Origin: Snodgrassella alvi
GTDB taxonomy: Bacteria; Pseudomonadota; Gammaproteobacteria; Burkholderiales; Neisseriaceae
Reading direction: 5' to 3'
DNA: 64,000 bases
NCBI RefSeq assembly: GCF_002777745.1
Contig: NZ_MEIO01000001.1
Coordinates: 30,593 to 94,592, forward strand
In this document: in pieces, positions 1 to 8,425 of the stretch
Position numbering within the stretch: position 1 is the first letter of the stretch
Layout: every line of letters begins with the position of its first letter
Position numbers and translations under genes: made by a program
Notes under the pieces: generated by a model
Database searches by the model: none
What the model was told of the DNA's origin: nothing
The model's input: the letters and a program-made list of their open reading frames with translations, nothing else

Positions 1-382
1 GATATAAGCTTTTTATTATTGTGCTTGTAGGTTTTATTTTTTCGTCAAAAACTGCTGGTGTCTTTGCTTGGTATTCTGGCTTTTACTGGTCGTAGGTAAA
101 CTGGAAACTATGAGTGGCAATATTATCTGCTCGCAAAAAATATTGTGCGAAAGGCGTTAAAATATAGCTAGATGGTCAACTGGTAGACTGTTTAGCATTG
201 TTACTTGTGCTGGCTGAGTGTCGGGATATGTATTATTAAATTCAGAATATAGGTGCAATAATTTATCTGGGTATCAGCTATATCTTGTAGCATCTAGTAC
301 TGGAGTAAATGAGTGGAATTTATTTCAGCTAGTGTGAGTGTTCTTTCGGCAATATAAGATCTATTGCGGATCTATTACTTGT
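1..382. other. Gene-free stretch
   Basis: No open reading frame of convincing length or composition, no RNA gene and no repeat is visible on either strand. The DNA is AT-rich and probably lies between mltD and a gene outside the window. Confidence 0.5.
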
Positions 383-417
383 AAAAAAGGTTAGTGTATT
401 GAGCACTAACCTTTTTT
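383..417 (-). terminator. Terminator of the mltD-like gene
   Basis: A perfect GGTTAGTG/CACTAACC stem with a 7-base loop is flanked by A6 on the left and T6 on the right. It lies just beyond the stop codon of the minus-strand transglycosylase gene and would also work on the plus strand. Confidence 0.8.
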
Positions 418-444
418 GTACTAATGCTTTGAGAAAGTATTATA

Positions 445-2382
445 TTACATATTAGTGAGTTTGATTTTCTGTCCAGGGCGCAATACTTGTTTGCCATGCA
501 CCTTTTTCAGTTTACTCACGGGAATATTCAGACGCTGAGCTATGCTGCTAAGTGTATCGCCTTTTTTAACTGTATACGACACTGGAACAATATTGGCTTT
601 AGAGTTGCTTCTCTTATGTGCAGAAGCCAGCACACGTTTGCCGTTACCATTGGTGTTGATTTTCAGTACTTGTCCTACTTGCAGGTTGTGACCGCGCAGA
701 TTATTTGCAGTTACCAGATCGGCAACATTTATGTTATAGCGCTGGGCAATGGAAAATAAAGTATCACCTTTATTCACTTTATGTGAGCTATTACTGCGAC
801 GGTCTGCAACATTAATTATATTTCGTGCAGTACGTTCAGGACGGTTTTCTGCTTTACGAGAAACTTGTGCTTCTTCACGTTCAGCCAGTGCCAGTGTTTT
901 TTGCACTGAAGCGGCAGCAAGAGCTTGTAGTTGTGCATTTTGCGCCATTTGCATCAGTGCATCGTTATTTTCTGCTACTACAGATACAGGTGAATTAACC
1001 GTTGCTGGTGTGTTTGTAGCAACCACAGTTTGTACTGTTGTATTTGCTGGTAATGGCTGTTCGGTATTAAGTGTAGTAGTAATAACTGCCGTTGTACGGG
1101 CAATAGTTGGTGCTTCCAGATTGTTGTTGGCTACATTTTCTGACTGGGCTACAGTTACAGTAGGATGAGTTATAAATGTACCCGGAGGCAGCACAGGCTG
1201 TGCCATGGCTATATTCAGCAATGGATCGGTATCGCTGTTGCTGAAAGAATCTAGGATTTGGGTATTCAAGCTGTTTTTACTAATCAGCAGACTACGTCCG
1301 GCTGGTACGGTATTGCTGCTTAAATTATTCAGCCGTTTTATTTCTGCACTGCTCATGCCAGTCTGGGCAGCTAATTCTGTTACACTTGTAGGTGTAAAAG
1401 CTTTAAATATATTCCAAGACAGTAGGTTGTTTTTATCTGCGTTGCGGTAATTATGTTCAAATGTATTCACTGCGGTAATCGGCAGCAACATTTTGCGATT
1501 TTGTTTCGGAATAAATACTGGACTCTTGAAGCTTGGATTAAGTGTTAAAAATTCTGAGGTAGATATATTAGCCAAACGGGCAGCCGCATCAATGTCAATC
1601 GGCTGGTCAATACTGATGGCTTCAAAATAGGGGCGATTTGGTACAGACGCCAGATTGATGCCAAATGCTTTTGGGTTTTCAATAATATTGCGCACTGCCA
1701 GCAGTTTTGGCACATAATTGCGGGTTTCGTTGGGCATGCGCAGATTTTCATAAGTTGGCTCAATACCGGCCAGTTGGGCGCGTTTAATGGCCTTACCCAC
1801 ATTGCCCTCACCCCAGTTGTAGGCAGCCATCGCCAGTGACCAGTCACCAAACAGACTATACAGATATTGCAGATAGGTTAAAGCAGCGTCAGTAGCGGCA
1901 TATACGTCATGACGCCCATCATAAAGATTGGTTTGTTCCAGTCCATACTGGCGTCCACTCTTAGGCATGAATTGCCATAATCCTGATGCACCCACGCGAG
2001 ACTGTGCCTTGCTGACAAAAGCACTTTCAATAAACGGCAATAAAGCTACTTCAGCCGGCATCTGGCGTTTTTCTGCCTCATTCACAATGTGATATAAATA
2101 TGGCTGGCTGCGCCGTATGGTTCGATTGAAATAATCGCCATGGCTTGAATAATATTGCTCGTGTTTGCGAACGATTTCAGGATTGACTTCGGTCATACGA
2201 AAATCCTTACGCATACGCACCCAGATATCATGAGTAGAATACGCTTTTCCCTTCAGGGTGGCTGTATTCAGGTTCATGATTGATAATCCGATGCCATTAC
2301 TGGTGTAAGATTGGGCAAATGAGATAGAGGGTGCAAGTACTAGGCTGGTGAGCGCGAGTACCATATGCTTCAATTGAGCCAT
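445..2382 (-). CDS. mltD: Membrane-bound lytic murein transglycosylase D-like, LysM protein
   Basis: Predicted periplasmic enzyme that cleaves the glycan strands of peptidoglycan to 1,6-anhydro ends. Residues 1-24 form a Sec signal peptide ending in SFAQ; there is no lipobox cysteine, unlike E. coli MltD. The SLT domain spans about 105-230 with the family glutamate E119 in LPFIESAF, then SRVGASGLWQFMP and AAYNWGEGNVGKAI. A low-complexity Ala/Thr/Val-rich linker follows, then two LysM peptidoglycan-binding repeats near 535-578 and 600-643, each beginning with a KGDTL motif. At 645 aa it has the expected multidomain length. It stands alone, with its own terminator. The start is the first Met; no strong ribosome binding site is visible, and Met7 is an alternative. 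Confidence 0.9.
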   Translation of the reverse strand: MAQLKHMVLALTSLVLAPSISFAQSYTSNGIGLSIMNLNTATLKGKAYSTHDIWVRMRKDFRMTEVNPEIVRKHEQYYSSHGDYFNRTIRRSQPYLYHIVNEAEKRQMPAEVALLPFIESAFVSKAQSRVGASGLWQFMPKSGRQYGLEQTNLYDGRHDVYAATDAALTYLQYLYSLFGDWSLAMAAYNWGEGNVGKAIKRAQLAGIEPTYENLRMPNETRNYVPKLLAVRNIIENPKAFGINLASVPNRPYFEAISIDQPIDIDAAARLANISTSEFLTLNPSFKSPVFIPKQNRKMLLPITAVNTFEHNYRNADKNNLLSWNIFKAFTPTSVTELAAQTGMSSAEIKRLNNLSSNTVPAGRSLLISKNSLNTQILDSFSNSDTDPLLNIAMAQPVLPPGTFITHPTVTVAQSENVANNNLEAPTIARTTAVITTTLNTEQPLPANTTVQTVVATNTPATVNSPVSVVAENNDALMQMAQNAQLQALAAASVQKTLALAEREEAQVSRKAENRPERTARNIINVADRRSNSSHKVNKGDTLFSIAQRYNINVADLVTANNLRGHNLQVGQVLKINTNGNGKRVLASAHKRSNSKANIVPVSYTVKKGDTLSSIAQRLNIPVSKLKKVHGKQVLRPGQKIKLTNM

Positions 2383-2541
2383 TCGTATAACCGTAAAATT
2401 TATGCAAAATCCTATTAATATTAAAGAGGAAATTCTTAACGGTCAAGGATAAATCCCTATTTTTACAGTAATGATGTAAATGCAATAGAATCTTTTAAAT
2501 GATTATGATAGTAATTTAATATATACACAATGGTGCTGTGA

Positions 2542-3255
2542 ATGAGTTATCTGCGATTGGAAAACTGGTTGGCAGAGCATGCTTTTGGTTTGTATCTAAG
2601 CCAGCTTGAACATCAGTTTATACGACATAAATTATCAGCGTTGCGTTTTGGTACTATTATGCAATGTGGATTTTCACAATGGCAGTTCCAGAATGTATTT
2701 GCTGCTGAGTCGCAATACCTTGTACAAAGCGAACAGGCGGATGAAAATGTAGTCGTTGTTGCTGATAGCATGGCTTTGCCCTGGGCACCACAGAGTATAG
2801 ATACAGTTATCTGGCCGCACGGTCTGGATAGAATATCCAGTCATGATACTGCTATGGCAGAAATGGCTCGTGTATTGGTGCCAGGAGGGCATATTATACT
2901 AACTGGGCTGAATGTCCACGGGTATTGGCGCCTGTTTTATCAGTGCAGCATACACAGCCAACCAGCTTTAACTCTTTTCTCTGCAAGTACTGTGGTGAAC
3001 CGGATGCAGAGCTATGGTCTGTATCTGGAAGAAGGTCAGTTTATGGGTTATGGCATTCCTGCTTGTTTCGGGAAAAATTATAAGACTATTGAGTACGTGG
3101 GTAATCGCTGGTGGCCACATCTGGCCGCGGTTTATGGTCTGGTACTGGTTAAGCGAACTGTTCCGCTCACTTTAACGCCACAGAAGGCAAATCTGGTGCT
3201 AAATCCGATATCCAATATGGCTTTTAAAGGCTTGGAGTGTGACCAGGGTGATTAG
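2542..3255 (+). CDS. SAM-dependent methyltransferase (class I, type 11)
   Basis: A 237-aa cytoplasmic protein. The centre reads VVVADSMALPWAPQSIDTVI followed by MARVLVPGGHIILTGLN, the usual motif II to motif IV arrangement of class I methyltransferases. The motif I region (about residues 35-55) is poorly conserved, with no clear GxGxG, which is common in this small proteobacterial family that often sits near mltD or the RNase HI/DnaQ genes. The substrate cannot be read from the sequence. It is divergent from mltD with a 159-bp gap and ends at a shared bidirectional terminator. Confidence 0.75.
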   Translation: MSYLRLENWLAEHAFGLYLSQLEHQFIRHKLSALRFGTIMQCGFSQWQFQNVFAAESQYLVQSEQADENVVVVADSMALPWAPQSIDTVIWPHGLDRISSHDTAMAEMARVLVPGGHIILTGLNVHGYWRLFYQCSIHSQPALTLFSASTVVNRMQSYGLYLEEGQFMGYGIPACFGKNYKTIEYVGNRWWPHLAAVYGLVLVKRTVPLTLTPQKANLVLNPISNMAFKGLECDQGD

Positions 3256-3275
3256 AGCCTTGGTATAACAGAATT

Positions 3276-3304
3276 AAAAAGACCTGAGTTAACTCAGGTC
3301 TGTT
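3276..3304. terminator. Bidirectional terminator between convergent genes
   Basis: An 11-bp perfect palindrome (AGACCTGAGTT/AACTCAGGTCT) preceded by A5, between the convergent methyltransferase and aminotransferase genes. The right-hand T-tract is weak. Confidence 0.6.
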
Positions 3305-3321
3305 GCTTGACTAGACCGATT

Positions 3322-4710
3322 TCAAGAAGTCTGATCAGTAGGGTTGTTCAACTTTTTATCCATAAGCTCTTCAAATTCACGCATACAGTTGGCAGCAATG
3401 GCCAGCATAGTATCGATTTCCTTTTTTGAGATAATCAGTGGAGGAGCCGCTACTATGTGGTCGCCACAGGCGCGGAAAATCAGATTATTTTTAAAAAAGA
3501 TATCCCGGCAAATCAAACCTGTGCTGCCAAAATCCTTAAAAAATTCCCGGGTTTCGCGATTTTTTACCAGAGTGAAACCACACATTAGTCCTTCAGCACG
3601 GATGTCTGCAACGTATTTAAACTGACTGAATGTTTCATGCCAGCGTTTACGCAAATATGGTCCAATTTTGGTGCGTACCTTTTCAGTAATGTTCTTATTA
3701 TCGATGATGTTGAGGTTTTCACATGCGACTGCTGCTGCAACCGGATGGCCGCTGTAAGTAAAGCCATGATTGAATTCTCCTCCCGCCAGCAAGCCTTCGG
3801 CAACTCTGTCATTTACCAGCACAGCACCAATGGGTAAATATCCAGAAGACAACCCCTTAGCTGTAGTCAAAATATCAGGGGTAAATCCGAGTGTTTCGAA
3901 ACCAAACCATTTTCCGGTACGGCCGTAGCCGCAAATTACCTCATCAGATACCAGCAAAATGTTATATTTTTTGCAGATAGCTTCAATTCGTGGCCAGTAG
4001 TTTGCTGGTGGAATAATTACGCCTCCAGCCCCCTGAATTGGTTCTCCGACAAAAGCGGCAATCTTATCAGCACCCAGCGACAGGATTTTTTCTTCAAGCC
4101 AGTTAGCGGCTCGGATGCCGAATTCTTCTTCACTTTCATTGTCGTTGGCTAAACCGTAATACCAAGGCTGTTCGATATGGACGATATTGGCAATAGGTAA
4201 ATCACCTTGTTCATGCATGCTTTTCATGCCGCCTAAGCTGGCACCGCCAATGGTTGAACCGTGGTAGCCATTCCAGCGACCGATAATGATTTTTTTGGTT
4301 GGCTGTCCTACTGATGTCCAGTAGTGACGCACCATGCGTATCATTGTATCAATTGATTCTGAACCAGAATTGGTATAGAACACATGATTAAATCCGGCCG
4401 GAGTTATTTCCACTAATTTTTCGGATAATTTAATCACAGCCGGATGGGTGGTTTTGAAAAAAGTGTTATAAAACGGCAAAACTTCCATTTGTTTCTCAGC
4501 AATTTTAGCCAGTTTCTTTTGTCCGTAACCAATGTTTACACACCATAATCCGGCCATGCCATCGATGATTTCATTACCGTCACTGTCATAGACATAAATG
4601 CCTTTGGCTTTAACCATCATACGTACGCCATGTTTTTTAAGCTGTCCATTATCTGAAAATGGATGCAGATGATGTTTTACAGCATGTTTGGTATCGGTTT
4701 TTTTAGTCAT
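3322..4710 (-). CDS. Class III PLP aminotransferase, putrescine/polyamine-pyruvate type
   Basis: Predicted PLP enzyme transferring an amino group from putrescine or another omega-amine to pyruvate (SpuC family); 462 aa. Visible family features are the TNSGSESIDTMIRM cofactor-phosphate region, the DEVICGYGRTGKWFG segment and the Schiff-base lysine in TTAKGLSSGY. The start at 4710 (MTKKTDTKH) is chosen because an AGGAG lies 8 bases upstream; an extension to 4788 has no such signal and an unlikely N-terminus. It is last in an operon with a gamma-glutamylpolyamine synthetase and a gamma-glutamyl-GABA hydrolase, which supports a polyamine substrate. Beta-alanine or another omega-amino acid remains possible. 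Confidence 0.85.
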   Translation of the reverse strand: MTKKTDTKHAVKHHLHPFSDNGQLKKHGVRMMVKAKGIYVYDSDGNEIIDGMAGLWCVNIGYGQKKLAKIAEKQMEVLPFYNTFFKTTHPAVIKLSEKLVEITPAGFNHVFYTNSGSESIDTMIRMVRHYWTSVGQPTKKIIIGRWNGYHGSTIGGASLGGMKSMHEQGDLPIANIVHIEQPWYYGLANDNESEEEFGIRAANWLEEKILSLGADKIAAFVGEPIQGAGGVIIPPANYWPRIEAICKKYNILLVSDEVICGYGRTGKWFGFETLGFTPDILTTAKGLSSGYLPIGAVLVNDRVAEGLLAGGEFNHGFTYSGHPVAAAVACENLNIIDNKNITEKVRTKIGPYLRKRWHETFSQFKYVADIRAEGLMCGFTLVKNRETREFFKDFGSTGLICRDIFFKNNLIFRACGDHIVAAPPLIISKKEIDTMLAIAANCMREFEELMDKKLNNPTDQTS

Positions 4711-4797
4711 GTAAAATACTCCTTTGTTATAAATGGTACAGGTTTTAGCTGAGCTGACTGTAAACAGCCGGCCGACAAAGCCGGCCATGGGCGTGTT

Positions 4798-6132
4798 TCA
4801 GACATGCAACAGCAGATATTTACGTTCCCAAGGGCTGATAACCCGAAAATATTCAGATACTTCTTGTTCCTTTACTGCAATATACATCTCAACAAAGCGC
4901 TGACCCAATAAATCGTGAATTGGTTCACACTGGCGTAGGCGTTCTATAGATTCTTCCAGCGTAGTAGGAAATTGATAGGGCAGGGAATATGCGTTACTAA
5001 CCATGGGCGCGCGTGGCTGTAACCGTTCCTTAATCCCCAGATAGCCACAGCCCAACGAGCAGGCTATCGCCAAATAGGGATTAACATCTACTCCGGCCAG
5101 CCGGTTTTCAATACGCCGGCCTTTAGCGCTGGATCGAGGAACGCGCAAGCCGACCGTACGATTGTCATTACCCCATTCTACATTGGTTGGTGCCGCAGTA
5201 AAACGAGTCAGACGACGAAACGAATTTACGTACGGAGCAAAAAATGGCATGGTCAGAGGCAGATATTTTTGCAGACCGCCAATAAAATGAAAAAATAGAT
5301 TGGAAGGGGTGCCATCGGCATTACTGAAAGCATTATTACCACTTTTTACTTCATTCAGGCTCTGGTGAATGTGCATAGCACTGCCTGGTTCGCCTTCCAT
5401 AGGCTTGGCCATAAAAGTGGCATACATTTTGTGATGAAATGCTGACTCCCGTACGGTACGTTTAAACAGAAATACCTGATCAGCTAAATCCAGAGCATTG
5501 CCGTGCAGAAAATTAATTTCCATCTGGGCTGCACCAATTTCATGGATCAGGGTGTCTACTTCAAGATTTTGTTCATGACAATAATCGTATATTTCCTCAA
5601 ATAATGGGTCAAATTCATTGACTGCATCCACGGCATAGGAGCGGCGTCCAAATTCACTGCGCCCTGTGCGTCCTATCGGTGGCTGTAGAGGTACATCAGG
5701 ATCCGGGTTAGGCGAAATAAGATAAAACTCCATTTCAGGAGCAACAATCGGCTCCAACCCCATATTTTCATACAGTTTTAATATGCGTTTGAGAACATTA
5801 CGCGGAGCGGTCTCTACCGGTAGGCCATCTGGAGAGAAACAGTCGAATATCAGCGATGCTGTTGGCTCCTGTGCCCAGGGAACAAAACGCAGCGTGGTAG
5901 GGTCAGCCTTTAATTCCATATCCGCATCAGTTTCATCCAGCAGATTGGATTGCGGATATTCGCCGGTAACCGTTTGCAGTAACACGGCTTCGGGTAAACG
6001 CATATCTGGTTCAGATATGAATTTGTCTTTTGGAATAATTTTGCCGCGAGCTACACCTGTAATGTCTGGCAAAATACATTCTACTTCAGTAATACCATGT
6101 TCTTTGAGCCAGTTAAATATGCCATCATACAT
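4798..6132 (-). CDS. puuA: Glutamine synthetase family, gamma-glutamylputrescine synthetase-like
   Basis: Predicted to ligate glutamate to the amino group of putrescine or another polyamine using ATP, the entry step of the Puu pathway. 444 aa, the length of the short GS-like PuuA/PauA group and shorter than a true GlnA. Metal and substrate motifs are present: EIGAAQMEINF, GSAMHIHQSL, and NRTVGLRVPRSS near the C-terminus with ENRLAGVDVNPYLA. The N-terminal beta-grasp shows DITGVARGKIIPK. It sits between puuD (8-bp gap) and the aminotransferase, so the three are probably one transcript. True nitrogen-assimilating GS is less likely given the neighbours. Confidence 0.88.
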   Translation of the reverse strand: MYDGIFNWLKEHGITEVECILPDITGVARGKIIPKDKFISEPDMRLPEAVLLQTVTGEYPQSNLLDETDADMELKADPTTLRFVPWAQEPTASLIFDCFSPDGLPVETAPRNVLKRILKLYENMGLEPIVAPEMEFYLISPNPDPDVPLQPPIGRTGRSEFGRRSYAVDAVNEFDPLFEEIYDYCHEQNLEVDTLIHEIGAAQMEINFLHGNALDLADQVFLFKRTVRESAFHHKMYATFMAKPMEGEPGSAMHIHQSLNEVKSGNNAFSNADGTPSNLFFHFIGGLQKYLPLTMPFFAPYVNSFRRLTRFTAAPTNVEWGNDNRTVGLRVPRSSAKGRRIENRLAGVDVNPYLAIACSLGCGYLGIKERLQPRAPMVSNAYSLPYQFPTTLEESIERLRQCEPIHDLLGQRFVEMYIAVKEQEVSEYFRVISPWERKYLLLHV

Positions 6133-6140
6133 AAGTCACC

Positions 6141-6914
6141 TTAAAATGATTCCTTTTGTTGCTTATGCAATTTATATTGCATACATGCTTCATGAAAAGC
6201 TTTAAAAATAGCGATAGAAAGCGGTTTTTGCCCATATAGCCATTCAGGATGCCACTGCACTGCATAGCCAAATAACGGTGCAGCATCAATTCTGAATGCT
6301 TCAATCAGGCCATCTGGTGCAGTTGCTTCTATGCTAAGCCCTGGTGCTAACGATTTAACTCCTTGCTGATGTAAAGAATTCACTACATGCTGTTGCTGGC
6401 CTGTGGCCAGCCACAGCATCAATAAACTGTCTGCGTGCAGATTAACTGCATGTGCATCATCATACTGTACTTCAATTGGCTGATTATCTGGTTCCCGGTG
6501 ATCAAGAAAGCCGGGTATTTCCTGTAAATGCGGATGAAGTGTGCCGCCAAGTGCAACATTGATTTCTTGTAAACCACGACAAACACCCAGAAGCGGTATA
6601 CCTTTATCAATAAGGTCTACGATAAGCGGTAAAGTAGTATGATCGCGAGCTGCATCCTGCAATGTTCCCTCACGTGCAGCAGCTCCGCCATACCATTTTG
6701 GATCGATATTGGAGTATGAACCGGGTAGAAAAACACCATCTACTAGCGTTAGCAAGCGTTGTAGTACACTCTGATCAGCCAGTGCAGGTAACAAAATTAC
6801 ATCACCAACACTATCCTGTACTGCTTGAATGTATTTCTCACCAACAGCGTGAAAATTCCACTTACCTATTTGCTTCACATCACATGGAATACCAATAACT
6901 GGACGCAATTGCAT
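6141..6914 (-). CDS. puuD: Gamma-glutamyl-GABA hydrolase, class I glutamine amidotransferase fold
   Basis: Predicted to release glutamate from gamma-glutamyl-GABA or a related glutamylated polyamine product. The 257-aa protein shows the peptidase C26 triad: nucleophile C112 in PLLGVCRGLQ and H222/E224 in VQWHPEW, with LPGSYSNIDP near residue 64. It is first in the puuD-puuA-aminotransferase operon. No PuuB oxidase or PuuC dehydrogenase gene is adjacent, so either those steps are encoded elsewhere or the aminotransferase replaces the oxidase. Confidence 0.88.
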   Translation of the reverse strand: MQLRPVIGIPCDVKQIGKWNFHAVGEKYIQAVQDSVGDVILLPALADQSVLQRLLTLVDGVFLPGSYSNIDPKWYGGAAAREGTLQDAARDHTTLPLIVDLIDKGIPLLGVCRGLQEINVALGGTLHPHLQEIPGFLDHREPDNQPIEVQYDDAHAVNLHADSLLMLWLATGQQQHVVNSLHQQGVKSLAPGLSIEATAPDGLIEAFRIDAAPLFGYAVQWHPEWLYGQKPLSIAIFKAFHEACMQYKLHKQQKESF

Positions 6915-7132
6915 AAATCAGTCTCAAAGTTTTAATAGTTAAGAGAAATTCTGAATTCTGAATTGCATAATCCCATGCCGTAAAAAAAATGGCAAGATTT
7001 CTTAAGTTAAAGTATTAAAGAGATAAATTTTTTGTTGGCGGACGCTGAAAGATAATGCTAAAGTCATGCCATGAAAAGCATTTTTCTTCTCAGTCTAGAT
7101 TAGATACTAACACTAATAGCGCTGAAAACAAT

Positions 7133-7158
7133 AAAAAAGCCCTGAAAATTTTCAAGGC
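7133..7158 (-). terminator. Terminator of ppsR
   Basis: On the minus strand a GCCTTGAAAATTTTCAGGGC stem is followed by T6, just past the ppsR stop codon. Confidence 0.7.
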
Positions 7159-7182
7159 GAAAATGTACGAATCTGAACAACT

Positions 7183-8004
7183 TCAAAACCGGCGCTGTAA
7201 CTTTGCAGCAAGAATAATACTTGCCGCCAATTCTTCAATGGATTTATGCGTAGTATTGATGTAGGGAATATTGAAACGACGAAACATATCCTCGGCCGTT
7301 AAAATCTCACGACGGCAATTATCACGGCTGGCATAGCGTGAATCAGGACGGCGCTCCGAACGAATATGATGAAGACGGTCTGCGTCAATAGTTAATCCAT
7401 ATAGTTTGTGCCGGAATGGCTGTAGCATTCTGGGCAATTCACTGCTTTCTAAATCTTCGGGAATAAGGGGATAATTGGCAGCACGGATACCATATTGTAG
7501 AGCCATATACAGGCAGGTAGGGGTTTTACCACTGCGGGATACGCCCATTAAAATCACATCAGCTTTTTTCAGTTCTCGGTCTGTAATCCCATCATCATGG
7601 TTAAGAGAAAAATTAATTGCCTCCATGCGTTTATCGTAACGTTCAGTATCATGCATGCCATGTGTGCGGCCGATTGAGTGATTAGCTTCTGTGGCCAGTT
7701 CATCTTCCAGTTCACCAATAAAAGCATCATAAAAACTCATATGCAAACCGGCACTTGTTTTAATCAGTTTGCGGACATTTTCATCAACAATGCTCGAAAA
7801 AACCAGTGGACGTGCTTCACAATGGTTTGCAGCATTATTGATTAAAGCAACAATTTCTCGTGCTTTTATTTCCGTGTCTATAAAAGGGTAGGTAGCCCGT
7901 TTGAATTCGATACTGTCAAACTGATTCAGTAAAGCCAGCCCCATACTTTCAGTTGTAATTCCGGTACGGTCGGAAACGAAAAAAACTTGGCGTACTGGGT
8001 TCAT
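7183..8004 (-). CDS. ppsR: PEP synthase regulatory kinase/pyrophosphorylase
   Basis: Bifunctional cytoplasmic regulator (DUF299) that inactivates PEP synthase by ADP-dependent threonine phosphorylation and reactivates it by Pi-dependent dephosphorylation. 273 aa, full length. The N-terminus reads VFFVSDRTGITTESMG and the P-loop is MGVSRSGKTPTCLYMA at about residues 152-167. It is divergent from ppsA across a 421-bp gap, so enzyme and regulator sit together as in other Neisseriaceae and many proteobacteria. Confidence 0.95.
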   Translation of the reverse strand: MNPVRQVFFVSDRTGITTESMGLALLNQFDSIEFKRATYPFIDTEIKAREIVALINNAANHCEARPLVFSSIVDENVRKLIKTSAGLHMSFYDAFIGELEDELATEANHSIGRTHGMHDTERYDKRMEAINFSLNHDDGITDRELKKADVILMGVSRSGKTPTCLYMALQYGIRAANYPLIPEDLESSELPRMLQPFRHKLYGLTIDADRLHHIRSERRPDSRYASRDNCRREILTAEDMFRRFNIPYINTTHKSIEELAASIILAAKLQRRF

Positions 8005-8425
8005 AATTAATCACACAATCCTAAGTTAAAGAAATTGCAACAGTTGAACGGATTATCTATTGTAAATGAAGTTTTGCCTTAATTCATATTTTAGGTGTTG
8101 GCTTTTTTTCAATAACTGATTTTGGAAAAATAAATCACATTGAACTTGCGATATTTTGGCATAAAAATGCAGATTCCAATCTAGTTTGGTCATATGTTTG
8201 GATTTTAATTGTTAACAAATCAATAAAATTGGTATATTTGACTAAAAAATCGAAATTTTAGTTAAAAAACTTATGCTATCAATGATTTGTGAGGTAATAG
8301 AACCTGACCAAAGCTAAATTGTATTTACAAAAAGCAGATAAATAGCCAAAAATACATGACATTTTATACCTGACTAGTTAGAATAAGCCGTCTTCAACTT
8401 TTCCACTCCACACTGGATAACCATC
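8005..8425. promoter_or_regulatory. Divergent ppsR/ppsA intergenic control region
   Basis: The 421 bp between the divergent start codons hold no plausible gene and are strongly AT-rich, so both promoters should lie here. I cannot assign -35/-10 boxes or an operator with confidence. Confidence 0.5.

Noticed and set aside
749..1450. Plus-strand frames inside the transglycosylase gene
   Set aside because: Antisense shadows of the well-supported mltD-like coding sequence.
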